From Planctomycetota bacterium (GTDB lineage Bacteria; Planctomycetota; UBA8742; UBA2392): a stretch of DNA of 64,000 nt. A program made the position numbers and the translations under genes. This document shows, piece by piece, positions 8,338 to 17,173 of this stretch. Location of the stretch: NCBI GenBank assembly GCA_020638675.1, contig JACKID010000001.1:2046001-2110000 (forward strand), given 5' to 3'. A model generated the notes under the pieces. It saw only the letters and a program-made list of their open reading frames with translations. It did no database searches and was not told where the DNA came from. Within the stretch, counting starts at the first letter, position 1; each line of letters opens with the position of its first letter.

Positions 8338-9321
8338 TTACTCCGCCTTGATGGATCGGGTCATCAGGCGGGTAACGGCTGTGCGTGGGTCGGCGTGGTC
8401 GTATATGACGTTGCAGACTTCTTCGCAGATGGGCATCTCTACACCCTTCTGGCGGGCGAGTTCGCGCAGGGCCTTGGCCGTGTTGTAGCCTTCCACCACC
8501 ATTTCCATTGACGCGATGATCGCTTCAGGCTTCTCGCCGCCGCCGATGCGTCGCCCGAAGTTCAGGTTGCGCCCGTGGCTTGATGCACAGGTCGTGTACA
8601 AGTCGCCGATGCCGCTGAGCCCGCTAAACGTCCGCTCTTCAGCGCCGATTGCAACGCCGAGCCGGACGATCTCGGCCAAACCGCGCGCGATCAACGCCGC
8701 CTTGGCGTTGTCGCCCAGCTTGAGCCCGTCCACGATGCCCGCCGCGATAGCGACTACATTCTTCGCAGCGCCGGAAAGCTCCACACCCGCAAGGTCGGTG
8801 CTGTAGTAGACGCGGAAGGTGGGGGTGCTCACCAGCTCCGCCAATGCCTGCGCGCGCGTCTCATCGCCCGCGCTGACAACCACGGCGGGCATTCCGCGCG
8901 CGACTTCCTCGGCGTGGCTCGGCCCCGACAGGCACAACAGGTGCTTCGAGCTGGTGACCTCGCCCAGGATCTGCGTTGGAAACTTGACCGTCTCCTGCTC
9001 AATCCCCTTGCTCAGGCTGACGATCGGAAGTTCAGGCGGCAGGCGGTCAGCCAGTTGCGTGAACTCGCTGCGAATGAAACGGGTCGGCACGGCGCTGATG
9101 CACCAGTCGAAGCGCTCGAGGCCGTCCAACTCGTTGGTTGCCTCGAGGCCTTCCGGGAAGGAGATATCCGGCAGGAAGATGCGGTTCACGCGTGTCTTCG
9201 CCAGTTCGGCCGCGTAATCCGGCAGGCGCTCATACAACGTCACGCGGTTGCCCGCACCCGCGAGCAGCACGCCGAACGCGGTCCCCCAACTGCCTGCACC
9301 GATGATCAGCACTTCAGCCAT
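8338..9321 (-). CDS. gpsA: Glycerol-3-phosphate dehydrogenase [NAD(P)+]
   Basis: 327 residues. The Rossmann motif IGAGSWGTAFGVLLAGAG opens the protein, and the helical C-terminal domain holds the catalytic lysine in GAAKNVVAIAAGIVDG and the substrate-binding SSHGRNLNFGRR. It reduces dihydroxyacetone phosphate to sn-glycerol-3-phosphate, the backbone of phospholipids. It is the last gene of a long minus-strand operon and overlaps plsY by 8 bases, so enzyme and next-step acyltransferase are co-translated. Confidence 0.95.
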   Translation of the reverse strand: MAEVLIIGAGSWGTAFGVLLAGAGNRVTLYERLPDYAAELAKTRVNRIFLPDISFPEGLEATNELDGLERFDWCISAVPTRFIRSEFTQLADRLPPELPIVSLSKGIEQETVKFPTQILGEVTSSKHLLCLSGPSHAEEVARGMPAVVVSAGDETRAQALAELVSTPTFRVYYSTDLAGVELSGAAKNVVAIAAGIVDGLKLGDNAKAALIARGLAEIVRLGVAIGAEERTFSGLSGIGDLYTTCASSHGRNLNFGRRIGGGEKPEAIIASMEMVVEGYNTAKALRELARQKGVEMPICEEVCNVIYDHADPRTAVTRLMTRSIKAE

Positions 9322-9979
9322 TGCTTGCCTCAGGCGTTTTGCGGCCGATACGCGGCTCGCTGCCGTTCATGATTCTACGGATGTTTGAGCGATGTTTGAC
9401 CAGCACGGCGAGCGACATCACGCAGATCAGTATAAAGCGTCGGTCGTATGGCTCGGTGAATGTCTGCGCGCCCAGCCAGGCATAGTAGAAGGCCGGCATG
9501 CTAAGCCCGGCCACAATGCTCGAGATGCTCACCATGCGAGTCACCAGCAGCGTCAGCCCGAACGCGCCGAGCGCACAAAGGGCAGGCAGCGGTACATGAA
9601 TCTCGGGCAACGTTGTCACGACCAATACTACGCCGAGCCCGGTCGCCACGCCCTTGCCGCCTTTGAACTTGAGATAGATCGAGTACAGGTGGCCCATCAG
9701 GGCGCCGATCGCCGCGAACAGCACGAGGTCCGTGCCGGCGCGCGGCGCAAGCCAGAGTCCAAGCAGGCAGGGGCCGGCGCCCTTGAGTGCGTCAAGCAAC
9801 AGCACGACGGGAAACCACTTCCAGCCGATGACCCGCGCCGCGTTGGTCGCGCCGATGTTGCGGCTGCCGTGCTGGCGAATGTCCACGCCCTTCAGCAGGT
9901 AGCCCGCAAGCAGCCCGTACGGAATGCTGCCCACCATGTAGGAGACGAGCAGCGTTCCGATGATCCAGGCCCAGGTCAT
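9314..9979 (-). CDS. plsY: Acyl-phosphate:glycerol-3-phosphate acyltransferase
   Basis: 221 residues, integral membrane, with the three PlsY loop motifs: GSRNIGATNAARV, FKGGKGVATGLG and HRSNIRR. It acylates position 1 of glycerol-3-phosphate using acyl-phosphate at the cytoplasmic membrane. It overlaps gpsA downstream and the methyltransferase gene upstream (4 bases). The pairing with gpsA supplies substrate to the first step of phospholipid synthesis. Confidence 0.95.
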   Translation of the reverse strand: MTWAWIIGTLLVSYMVGSIPYGLLAGYLLKGVDIRQHGSRNIGATNAARVIGWKWFPVVLLLDALKGAGPCLLGLWLAPRAGTDLVLFAAIGALMGHLYSIYLKFKGGKGVATGLGVVLVVTTLPEIHVPLPALCALGAFGLTLLVTRMVSISSIVAGLSMPAFYYAWLGAQTFTEPYDRRFILICVMSLAVLVKHRSNIRRIMNGSEPRIGRKTPEASNG

Positions 9980-11817
9980 GCCTTCGCCGGGGTGAGTGTG
10001 CGCGCGTAGCGGGTCAGCTCGCTGATCATTTCGTAGCGGTTCATCGGCGTGATCATGTAGAAGCCCTGCACCTCGGGCGCGATCTCTTGCATCAACTCTT
10101 TGCTGATCTTTACGCCTTCCGCACGCCCGCTTTCGCCGCGCTTGCCTTTCATGCGCTCGCGAATGTCCTCGGGCACGTCGATGCCGGGAACCTCGTGGTG
10201 AAGGAAATCGGCGTTGCGTTCACTGACCAGTGGCATGATGCCAAGAATCAACGGAACGCCGAGCGGCCTCGCGGACTCGGTCACGCGTCGGGCCGTGGCG
10301 ATATCAAACACCGGCTGCGTCATGATGAACCTGGCGCCCGCCTGCACCTTCCGCTGAAAGCGTTTGACCTCGTTCTCCAGCCGCAATGACGCACAGTTGA
10401 ACGCGCCGCCGACGAAGAAGTTGGTGGGGGAATTGCCGTCACGCCCCGTCGCGAATTCGCCCTTGTTGAAGCGCGAGATCATCTCGATCAGCTTGTGGCT
10501 GGCCATGTCGAACACGCCGCTGCTGCCCTTGTAGGCCTGCGTGGCGACCGGGTCGCCGGTCACGGCGAGGATGTTGGTAATGCCCATCGCGTAAGCACCC
10601 AGCAGGTGCGACTGGGTGCCGATCAGGCTGCGGTCACGGCAAGCGATGTGAAGCACGATGCGCGCATCGACCTGCTGCATGAGCAGCCCGGCAAACGCGA
10701 GGTTGCTCATGCGCATGATGCTGAGCGCGTTGTCTGCAATGGTGATGGCGTCGGCGCCGGCCTTCACGACTTCGGCGGCGCCTTTCAGTTCGCCCGTTGC
10801 ATCGAATCCGCGCGGAGGGTCCACTTCGGCAATCACGATCCTGCGGGTCTTCAGATCCCCTTCGAGCGTCGGCTGCAATTTCAGAGGCTCGGAGGGCTTG
10901 GCCTTCTGTGCGGGCTCAGCGGCTACGCGCAGGTGACGCATCGACGGCTTGCGCGCGCTGACCTGGCCCTTGAGTTTGCGGATGTCCTCAGGCGTCGTGC
11001 CGCAGCAGCCGCCGATCAGGTTGGCGCCAAGGTCGGCCAGGCGACGCGCGCTGCGGGCGAAGTAGTCGCTGCTTTCGATGTAGATCGGCCGTCCGTGATC
11101 GTCGAAATCCGCAAGACCGCGGTTGGGGTAGATGCTGATCGGCTTCTCCGTCAGCTCGACCAGACGCTTGCAGACTTCAATGGCCGCGCTCTCGCCGCCG
11201 CCGCAGTTGGCGCCGATGACGTCGACCGGCTGCCTGTCCAGCTCGCGGACCATGCGCTCGGGTGAAATGCCCGTGGTGGTCGTGCCTGCAAGTGTGAACG
11301 CCATCTGCGCGATCAGCGGCGTCCCGGGGGCGACGGCGCGCACAGCCGCAATGGCAAACAGCAGCTCGGAGAGGTCGGGAAAGGTCTCCAGCAGGAGGGC
11401 GTCGACGCCGCCCTCAACCAGTCCCGTGACTTCTTCCTTGAAGCACTCGCGGCGCTCGTCGTCGGTGAGCTTGTTACTGGAGCGGAACAGCGGGCCGATA
11501 GCTCCCACGACATAGGCGCGGTCGCCGGCAACCTGCCTGGCCAGCTCCGCGCCGGCCTTGCAGACGTCATGGCTTGTGACATTGGCTTCGGCCGCTGCGA
11601 GTGCCATGCGGTCGGCGCCGAAAGTGTTGGTCTCGATTACGTCTGAACCTGCGTCGAGGTATTCCTGGTGCGCGGCAATCACGAAGTTCGGCTTGGCGAG
11701 GTTCAGCACTGGCCCGATGCCGCCGCCCGCCACGAGCCCGCGACTTGCCAGCAAGGTGCCGTACGCCCCGTCACCAACGAGGACCTTCTTCCTGAGTGCT
11801 TCGAGAAACGGCTCCAT
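9976..11817 (-). CDS. Homocysteine S-methyltransferase / methylenetetrahydrofolate reductase fusion
   Basis: 613 residues, matching the length and order of YitJ-type bifunctional proteins. The N-terminal homocysteine-binding barrel (about 1-290) has the zinc-ligand segments GANCGGGES and IGGCCGTTPEDI. The C-terminal MTHFR barrel (about 320-605) has EVDPPRG, AITIADNALSIMRMSN and TQPVFD. It would reduce 5,10-methylene-THF and use methyl groups to make methionine. It overlaps plsY by 4 bases and lies 40 bases downstream of dprA. Methyl donor (methyl-THF or S-methylmethionine-like) is not decidable. Confidence 0.9.
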   Translation of the reverse strand: MEPFLEALRKKVLVGDGAYGTLLASRGLVAGGGIGPVLNLAKPNFVIAAHQEYLDAGSDVIETNTFGADRMALAAAEANVTSHDVCKAGAELARQVAGDRAYVVGAIGPLFRSSNKLTDDERRECFKEEVTGLVEGGVDALLLETFPDLSELLFAIAAVRAVAPGTPLIAQMAFTLAGTTTTGISPERMVRELDRQPVDVIGANCGGGESAAIEVCKRLVELTEKPISIYPNRGLADFDDHGRPIYIESSDYFARSARRLADLGANLIGGCCGTTPEDIRKLKGQVSARKPSMRHLRVAAEPAQKAKPSEPLKLQPTLEGDLKTRRIVIAEVDPPRGFDATGELKGAAEVVKAGADAITIADNALSIMRMSNLAFAGLLMQQVDARIVLHIACRDRSLIGTQSHLLGAYAMGITNILAVTGDPVATQAYKGSSGVFDMASHKLIEMISRFNKGEFATGRDGNSPTNFFVGGAFNCASLRLENEVKRFQRKVQAGARFIMTQPVFDIATARRVTESARPLGVPLILGIMPLVSERNADFLHHEVPGIDVPEDIRERMKGKRGESGRAEGVKISKELMQEIAPEVQGFYMITPMNRYEMISELTRYARTLTPAKA

Positions 11818-11857
11818 GCGGACTCCGGCGAACGTTGCGCGAGTATATGAGCGCGCG

Positions 11858-12967
11858 TCAAGCTTCCAAGCGCACGTAGCGCTTGCCGGGCAGGGCCTTG
11901 GCGAGGCGCTTCATTTCGAGGGTGAGCAGGCCGCTGCTGATCTGCGCGGCGGGCAGGCTGGTTTTGCCCATCAGCTCATCGACGGTCAGGCCGTCGCTGG
12001 GCATCAGCACTTTCCACAACGCGGCCTCAGTGGGGGACATGCCTTGTGGCGTGGCGCTTGCCCGCTTCTCCGGCGCCTTTTCCTCGGGCAGCAACTTGAG
12101 CATCTCGAGGCCTTCGTAAACGTGCTCCGGCTCAGCGACGAGGTGCGCGCCTTCGCGGATCAGGTCGTGGGGGCCCTGGCTGAGGTCGCTGTCGACTTTG
12201 CCCGGCAGTGCGAAGACCTCGCGGCCTTGCTCGGCGGCGAGGCGCGCGGTGATCAATGAGCCGGACTTGCGCGTGGCCTCGACCACGAGAACGCCGAGGC
12301 TAAGCCCGGAGATGATCCGGTTGCGCTGCGGGAAGTTGCGCGCGCGCCCGGGCGTGTGCAGGGGGAACTCGCTTACGACCGCGCCATTCTCGGCAATCTC
12401 CAGCGCGAAGCGGTCGTTCTCGGGCGGATAGATGTCCAACAGTCCGCTTCCCACCACGGCGATTGTTCGGCCGCCGGCATCCAGCGCGGCGCGATGCGCG
12501 GCTGTGTCGATCCCCCGAGCCAGGCCGCTCACGACGGTGACCCGGCGAATGGCAAAGTCGCGGGCGAAGCGCGCGGCCTGCGCGGTGCCGTAATAGCTGG
12601 CGCTGCGGCCACCGACGATGGCGAGCGACAGGTCGTCGTGTGAAGTGATTTCGCCACGGACGTAGAGCAGCGGCGGCGGGTCATCGATGCGCTTGAGGAT
12701 CTGCGGGTATGCCTTGTCCTCGAGCTCAAGCAGCTTGACTCCGTGCTTCTCGCACTCTTCCAGCTCGCGGAGGTGGTCGCCCTTGCGGATGACCTCCGCC
12801 AGCGCCTCCGCCCCTTGCTTGTTTACCTTCGGGACCTTGTTGAGTTCGCTCTTTGGGGCCGCGACGATGCCGCTCGCGCTGCCGAATCGCTTCAGCAGGT
12901 TCGCGACACCCAGCGGCGTGAACTTCTGCGCCACCGCCAGCGCGACTTTCGCCTCGATCTCACGCAT
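11858..12967 (-). CDS. dprA: DNA-processing protein DprA
   Basis: About 369 residues from the ATG at 12967 (an ATG at 13000 would add 11 residues and a longer overlap with aroB). An N-terminal helix-hairpin-helix/SAM-like segment (FTPLGVANLLKRFGSASG) is followed by the Rossmann DprA core with LAIVGGRSASYYGTAQA, VSGLARGIDTAAHRAAL and VVGSGLLDIYPPEN, then a C-terminal winged-helix domain after about residue 310 (SPTEAALWKVLMPSDGLTVD). DprA loads RecA onto incoming single-stranded DNA during transformation. It overlaps the 3' end of aroB. Confidence 0.93.
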   Translation of the reverse strand: MREIEAKVALAVAQKFTPLGVANLLKRFGSASGIVAAPKSELNKVPKVNKQGAEALAEVIRKGDHLRELEECEKHGVKLLELEDKAYPQILKRIDDPPPLLYVRGEITSHDDLSLAIVGGRSASYYGTAQAARFARDFAIRRVTVVSGLARGIDTAAHRAALDAGGRTIAVVGSGLLDIYPPENDRFALEIAENGAVVSEFPLHTPGRARNFPQRNRIISGLSLGVLVVEATRKSGSLITARLAAEQGREVFALPGKVDSDLSQGPHDLIREGAHLVAEPEHVYEGLEMLKLLPEEKAPEKRASATPQGMSPTEAALWKVLMPSDGLTVDELMGKTSLPAAQISSGLLTLEMKRLAKALPGKRYVRLEA

Positions 12968-14045
12968 GTGACCGGCCCAGCAGGGTTGCCGCGAGTGCAT
13001 CGTCCAGCCTGCAGGGAAGGGCCCCAGCTTCGCCCAACTCTGAAAGCACTACGAATCGCAGCACGTGGCCGGTGCGCTTCTTGTCGGCCTCCATGATCTC
13101 CAGCGCGCGCGCCGCTTCCAGGTTCTCCGGGACAACGGTCGAGAGCCCGAAGCGTCCGAACAAGGCAACCACCCGAGTGGCGACTTCCGGGTCCAGCTTC
13201 GCACGCTCAACCGACAGGCGCAAAGCCGCGGCGGTGCCGATGGCAACAGCTTCGCCATGCAGATAGCGCTCGGGAAAGGCAGTCTCGATCACGTGGGCAA
13301 GCGTGTGCCCGAGATTGAGTGTCGCGCGGCGCCCGGTGACTTCCACCTCGTCCTCCGCGACGACCTGCGCCTTGAAACGAACGCAAGCCTCGATGACCCG
13401 TTGCAGTGAATCCACCTCGCGGGCCGCCAGCTTGTCCGCCGACGCTTCGAGCAACGACATCAACTCGTCGCCGCTGAGGGCGGCTGTCTTGATGATCTCT
13501 GCGATGGCGCTGACATACTCGCGCTCGGGCAGCGTCTTCAAGAAGTGAAGATCGCAAAAGACGGCCGCGGGCTGGTGGAACGCGCCGATCAGGTTCTTGC
13601 CCGCCGCGTGGTTGATCGCGGTCTTGCCGCCTACGCTTGAATCGACCATCGCCAGCAGGCTCGTCGGCACCTGCACGTACCGAATTCCGCGCAGCAGCGT
13701 GGCCGCGAGATAGCCCGCGAGGTCGCCAACCATCCCGCCGCCCAGCGCAAACACGAGCGAGTGTCGATCCACCTGGCGCGCGGCGAACACTTCATCGTAA
13801 AGTCGCGCGAGTTGTTCAATGCCCTTGCTGTTCTCACCGGCAGGCACGGTGAAGACTTCGTTCGCCACCACTGCGTTCTGTACTACGTCGGCGTGAAGCG
13901 GCCCCACGTTGGTGTCCGTGACAATGAAGCTGCTCGTCGGCTTCTCGGCTTCTGCGAATTCACGCATTTCGCCAAGCAGCCGCTCGCCGATCACGACGTC
14001 GTAGCTGCGCTCGCCAAGGGAAACTGGTACGCGGGTAACTTCCAT
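12960..14045 (-). CDS. aroB: 3-dehydroquinate synthase
   Basis: 361 residues with the NAD-binding and active-site signatures of AroB: GGGMVGDLAGYLAATLLRG, PTSLLAMVDSSVGGKTAINH, the metal-ligand segments NLGHTLAHVIE and YLHGEAVAIGT. It converts DAHP to 3-dehydroquinate in the shikimate pathway. It sits in the middle of the minus-strand operon, 31 bases after the two-TM protein gene and overlapping dprA. Confidence 0.95.
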   Translation of the reverse strand: MEVTRVPVSLGERSYDVVIGERLLGEMREFAEAEKPTSSFIVTDTNVGPLHADVVQNAVVANEVFTVPAGENSKGIEQLARLYDEVFAARQVDRHSLVFALGGGMVGDLAGYLAATLLRGIRYVQVPTSLLAMVDSSVGGKTAINHAAGKNLIGAFHQPAAVFCDLHFLKTLPEREYVSAIAEIIKTAALSGDELMSLLEASADKLAAREVDSLQRVIEACVRFKAQVVAEDEVEVTGRRATLNLGHTLAHVIETAFPERYLHGEAVAIGTAAALRLSVERAKLDPEVATRVVALFGRFGLSTVVPENLEAARALEIMEADKKRTGHVLRFVVLSELGEAGALPCRLDDALAATLLGRSHA

Positions 14046-14076
14046 TGCCTGAGCCTAACACGCGGCGTGCAAACGA

Positions 14077-15987
14077 CTATTCCTTGGCGTGCGGGTCGTC
14101 CGGCTCGGGCTCGGACGGCTGTTCCGGCTGGGTTGGCTCAGCGGGAGCTTCAGGCTCGCCGCCTTTGCCGCCCGGCAGCGGCTTCAGCTTGAGTCCGCCC
14201 TGCTTCTTGATTCGTCCGCGCGACAGCTCGAGGGTGCTGGCCTCGAAGCGCGCGCGCTCTCGGCGCTCGCTGAGGATGAACCACGTCAATACCGCGAGCA
14301 GCAGCACCACACCGCCGATTCCGGCCACCGCGTACAGCCAGGCGCCTTCTTCACTGTCTTCGGCGATGCCTTTCATCTTTCGCACGATGATCAACGGCCG
14401 AACGCTTGAGCTGGTGCTGTTGCTCTCGAACACGTTGCGATAGTAGCGCGCGTCGATGTCGATCAGCGCGCGGGGCTCCAGCCCGGTGGGCGGCTCGATC
14501 ATGTCACACAGGTAGCGCTTGGGTGTTTCCAGGTCGCCGGTGTCGTGCAGGACGAGCGCACGGAACACGCGCCGCAGCCCGCTGATGTTCGGTGGCAGTA
14601 TCACCGGCGCGTAGTCGTCGCCGATCATGCCGACGACGTGAATCCCCTGGCCGCGGTAGCGCGGGCCGGTTTCTTCACCCGCAAGGTCGAAGTAGCCGAT
14701 CTCGGGCACGATCTCAACCTGGTCGTCCGGGTCGTTGGCCTTGGCGAGCATCGCGTAGTACGCCGCCTCGGACTCAAGGTAGATCGGGTCTTCGCGCATC
14801 GCATCGCGCACCTGCTGAAGCAGTTCATCCGTAAGCTCGTAGGGCGACCTTTGGCTGAGTGCCAGGTCAGCCGTGAGCAGCAGCGGAAGATGGTCCTGCG
14901 TGACGACCTTCTTGGCCTGTGTGCTGTAGGGCTTGACCTCGCGGCTGTAGATCCAGCGGCGCAGGAACGCGCCTGTAAACTTGACCATCACCTTCTCGGT
15001 GACCAGCTTGTCTTCGTGCGAGACGGATCCCTTGTCGTTCACGTAGGGCTTGAGCGCATCCGGAATCGTCAAGGCCTGGAACTCGACGGTGCGCTGCTCA
15101 ATCTTGTGTTCCTTGCGCAGCATTCCCGGGCCGAGCAACGCCACGACGCCCTCGTAGTAGCTTTCCACCTTTGTGCCGTCCTGCAGCACGATCGCCTTGT
15201 CGGGCCTGATTTCGTAAAGGTCGAACAGGCGCCCCTCGGCCGCGAAGCCCCGCCCGCGATACACTTCGCATACATCCTGCGACTTGCCGAAATACCAGCC
15301 GGACTGCTCGACGCGCTTCTGGTATTCGGCGTACGCCGCGCTGCCCGGTGCGGGCAGCTTCTTCAGAATCTGCAGTGCCAGCACCTCGTTGGTAGGCGCC
15401 TGGCGTCCGCGGTAGGCGTCGAACTCGTTCATCGACTTTTCGCGCGAGGCATCGGTGAACTGCACGAAATCGAGCAGGTTCTGCGTTTCGTCCGCCAGCC
15501 TGAACACCGGCTCAAGCGTCAGCTTCTCGGCGATGGCCAGTTCCCGCTCCGCTTCCTGACGCGCGAGGTCACGCTGATCGGTGCCGCCGCTTGACGGGAA
15601 TGGGTCCGGCGGCGGCAGCTCTTCGCCGCCGTCGAACGGCAACCCGACGTCGTTCGACTTCGGCTTGTTGGCCTTCGTCGGGTCGGAGTCCGTCTCGAAG
15701 TTGCCGGGCAACTGGTTGATCGGATGCTCCGTCTGCCACTGTTCGCGCTTCTGCTTGAACAACGCCCGAATCTGCTCGGTCGTCAGCAGCGGGTCGAAGT
15801 TGGTGCGGATGCTTTCCGGCTCCCAGTCCCAGGACTCGCGGTCGTCCTGCCACGAGTACGTCAGCAGCATGAAAATGATGCCGACCAGGCTGATCGTCAT
15901 GACGACCAGTCCCGCCAGCTTCACGAACATCGCCGAAGCGGCGGGGGCGGGGCCGTGGTCAACTGGCTTGATGGAAATCTTCGCCAA
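14077..15987 (-). CDS. Unknown membrane protein with N- and C-terminal helices
   Basis: 636 residues. One membrane helix near residues 21-44 and another near 549-574 enclose a large, presumably periplasmic, domain of about 500 residues; a basic segment and a Pro/Glu-rich tail (PAEPTQPEQPSEPEPDD) follow the second helix in the cytoplasm. The central domain has no recognised motif. It is operonic with the FHA protein upstream and aroB downstream. The topology suits a protein that reports on, or is scaffolded by, the FHA and L7/L12-like proteins of the same operon, but that is inference. Confidence 0.7.
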   Translation of the reverse strand: MAKISIKPVDHGPAPAASAMFVKLAGLVVMTISLVGIIFMLLTYSWQDDRESWDWEPESIRTNFDPLLTTEQIRALFKQKREQWQTEHPINQLPGNFETDSDPTKANKPKSNDVGLPFDGGEELPPPDPFPSSGGTDQRDLARQEAERELAIAEKLTLEPVFRLADETQNLLDFVQFTDASREKSMNEFDAYRGRQAPTNEVLALQILKKLPAPGSAAYAEYQKRVEQSGWYFGKSQDVCEVYRGRGFAAEGRLFDLYEIRPDKAIVLQDGTKVESYYEGVVALLGPGMLRKEHKIEQRTVEFQALTIPDALKPYVNDKGSVSHEDKLVTEKVMVKFTGAFLRRWIYSREVKPYSTQAKKVVTQDHLPLLLTADLALSQRSPYELTDELLQQVRDAMREDPIYLESEAAYYAMLAKANDPDDQVEIVPEIGYFDLAGEETGPRYRGQGIHVVGMIGDDYAPVILPPNISGLRRVFRALVLHDTGDLETPKRYLCDMIEPPTGLEPRALIDIDARYYRNVFESNSTSSSVRPLIIVRKMKGIAEDSEEGAWLYAVAGIGGVVLLLAVLTWFILSERRERARFEASTLELSRGRIKKQGGLKLKPLPGGKGGEPEAPAEPTQPEQPSEPEPDDPHAKE

Positions 15988-16051
15988 TGGCGCACCTCTT
16001 AACCATAGGAACGGGAAATTCCGCTCCCGGTTCAGCTGCGGCTATTGGAGC

Positions 16052-16876
16052 CTATTCCGGCTTCGTTGTGAACTGGAAGATTCTCGCACCCTTGGGGTGC
16101 TTGAGCGTAATGGCCACAACGATCTCGTCGCCGTCGCGCAAGGGCACGGGCTCATGCACCGGCAGGCCATTGAGGTACGTCCCGTTGGTCGAACGCATGT
16201 CCTCGATCATGAACGCGTCGCCATCCTTTCGGATCTGGAAGTGACGCTTGCTGATCGTCGGGATCTGGAAAACCAGGTCGCTGGGCGGCTCACGCCCGAT
16301 CATCATGGTCTTGCGAATCTCGTGGCGCGTGCCGCTCTCGACGTCGACCAGGTAGCCGACTTCGGCCTTCGAGGCCTTGTCCACGGGGCGCTGCGCGCGC
16401 GTCGGCTTCGATTGTTTCGCGGGCTCTGGTGAGAGGGCCGGGGCTTCGGGCGACAGCGCGGTGGGGGCCATCTCGGTCCTGTCCGACTGAATCGGCTTGG
16501 CGGCCTTCACCGCCTCGTACTTCGAGCCCTTGATGTTGGCCTTCACCTTGGCCGCGTCCACCCTGCCGTTGCCTGCCAGCGGCTGCACAACGTCGACCTC
16601 GACCATGCGGTAGAGGTTGGCGTGGCGGAAGTAGCGGTCGACGGACGGCGGAATGCGGATCAGCACCTTCTTCTCGGCCGCTTCGCCGCCGATCAGCTTG
16701 ATGGCAATGCTTCTGAAGGCGTCCTCGGAAATCTCCAGCGTGCCGGTGATGTCCATCTCGACGCGGTCGTACGGGAGCTGCAGCAACTGCGGGAAATAGT
16801 CGAACACCGCCGAGATGAATTCTTCCTCACTCTCGGCGGCGATCACAAGTCGATTCCAGCGCAGCGTTGCAGACAT
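16052..16876 (-). CDS. FHA-domain protein
   Basis: 274 residues. The C-terminal FHA domain (about 175-265) has the phosphothreonine-binding signature: MIGREPPSDL, SKRHFQIRKDGDAFMIEDM, STNGTYLNG. The N-terminal 110 residues alternate strands and helices (VEMDITGTLEISEDAFRSIA, KVLIRIPPSVDRYFRHANLY) and faintly resemble a STAS-type domain; this second assignment is weak. A linker rich in Lys, Pro and Ala joins them. FHA proteins bind Ser/Thr-kinase targets, but no kinase gene is in the window. Three bases separate it from the small gene upstream. Confidence 0.85.
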   Translation of the reverse strand: MSATLRWNRLVIAAESEEEFISAVFDYFPQLLQLPYDRVEMDITGTLEISEDAFRSIAIKLIGGEAAEKKVLIRIPPSVDRYFRHANLYRMVEVDVVQPLAGNGRVDAAKVKANIKGSKYEAVKAAKPIQSDRTEMAPTALSPEAPALSPEPAKQSKPTRAQRPVDKASKAEVGYLVDVESGTRHEIRKTMMIGREPPSDLVFQIPTISKRHFQIRKDGDAFMIEDMRSTNGTYLNGLPVHEPVPLRDGDEIVVAITLKHPKGARIFQFTTKPE

Positions 16877-16879
16877 GGC

Positions 16880-17149
16880 CTAGTCGTCTTCTCCGTCGAC
16901 GAACCGCAGCGCCTCGTTCTGGAGCAGCGTAAGCTGCGAGTCGGAGTTGCCGGTCGCCTCGATAATTCCGCGCATCTGCTGTTTGCGTTCGTCACCCTCA
17001 ATCAGCGTATCAATCAACAGCCGGTACAGGTGGGTTGTGCTGATCGGAATTGCATGGATGAGGTCGTCAAACTCGTCATCCGAGAACTGGAAGTTCCCGT
17101 GATCCGATTGAAGGGTAGCGGAGCCGTCGTCGTTCTTGATGATCTTCAT
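16880..17149 (-). CDS. Small acidic protein, unknown
   Basis: 89 residues, acidic, opening with a strand-rich stretch (MKIIKNDDGSATLQ) and continuing with helices (HLYRLLIDTLIEGDERKQQM). No family is recognised. It lies between the L7/L12-like protein gene (24 bases away) and the FHA gene (3 bases away), so it belongs to the same operon and may share their function. Confidence 0.6.
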   Translation of the reverse strand: MKIIKNDDGSATLQSDHGNFQFSDDEFDDLIHAIPISTTHLYRLLIDTLIEGDERKQQMRGIIEATGNSDSQLTLLQNEALRFVDGEDD

Positions 17150-17173
17150 TGAGGTGTGTTTCTCCGTTACGGT

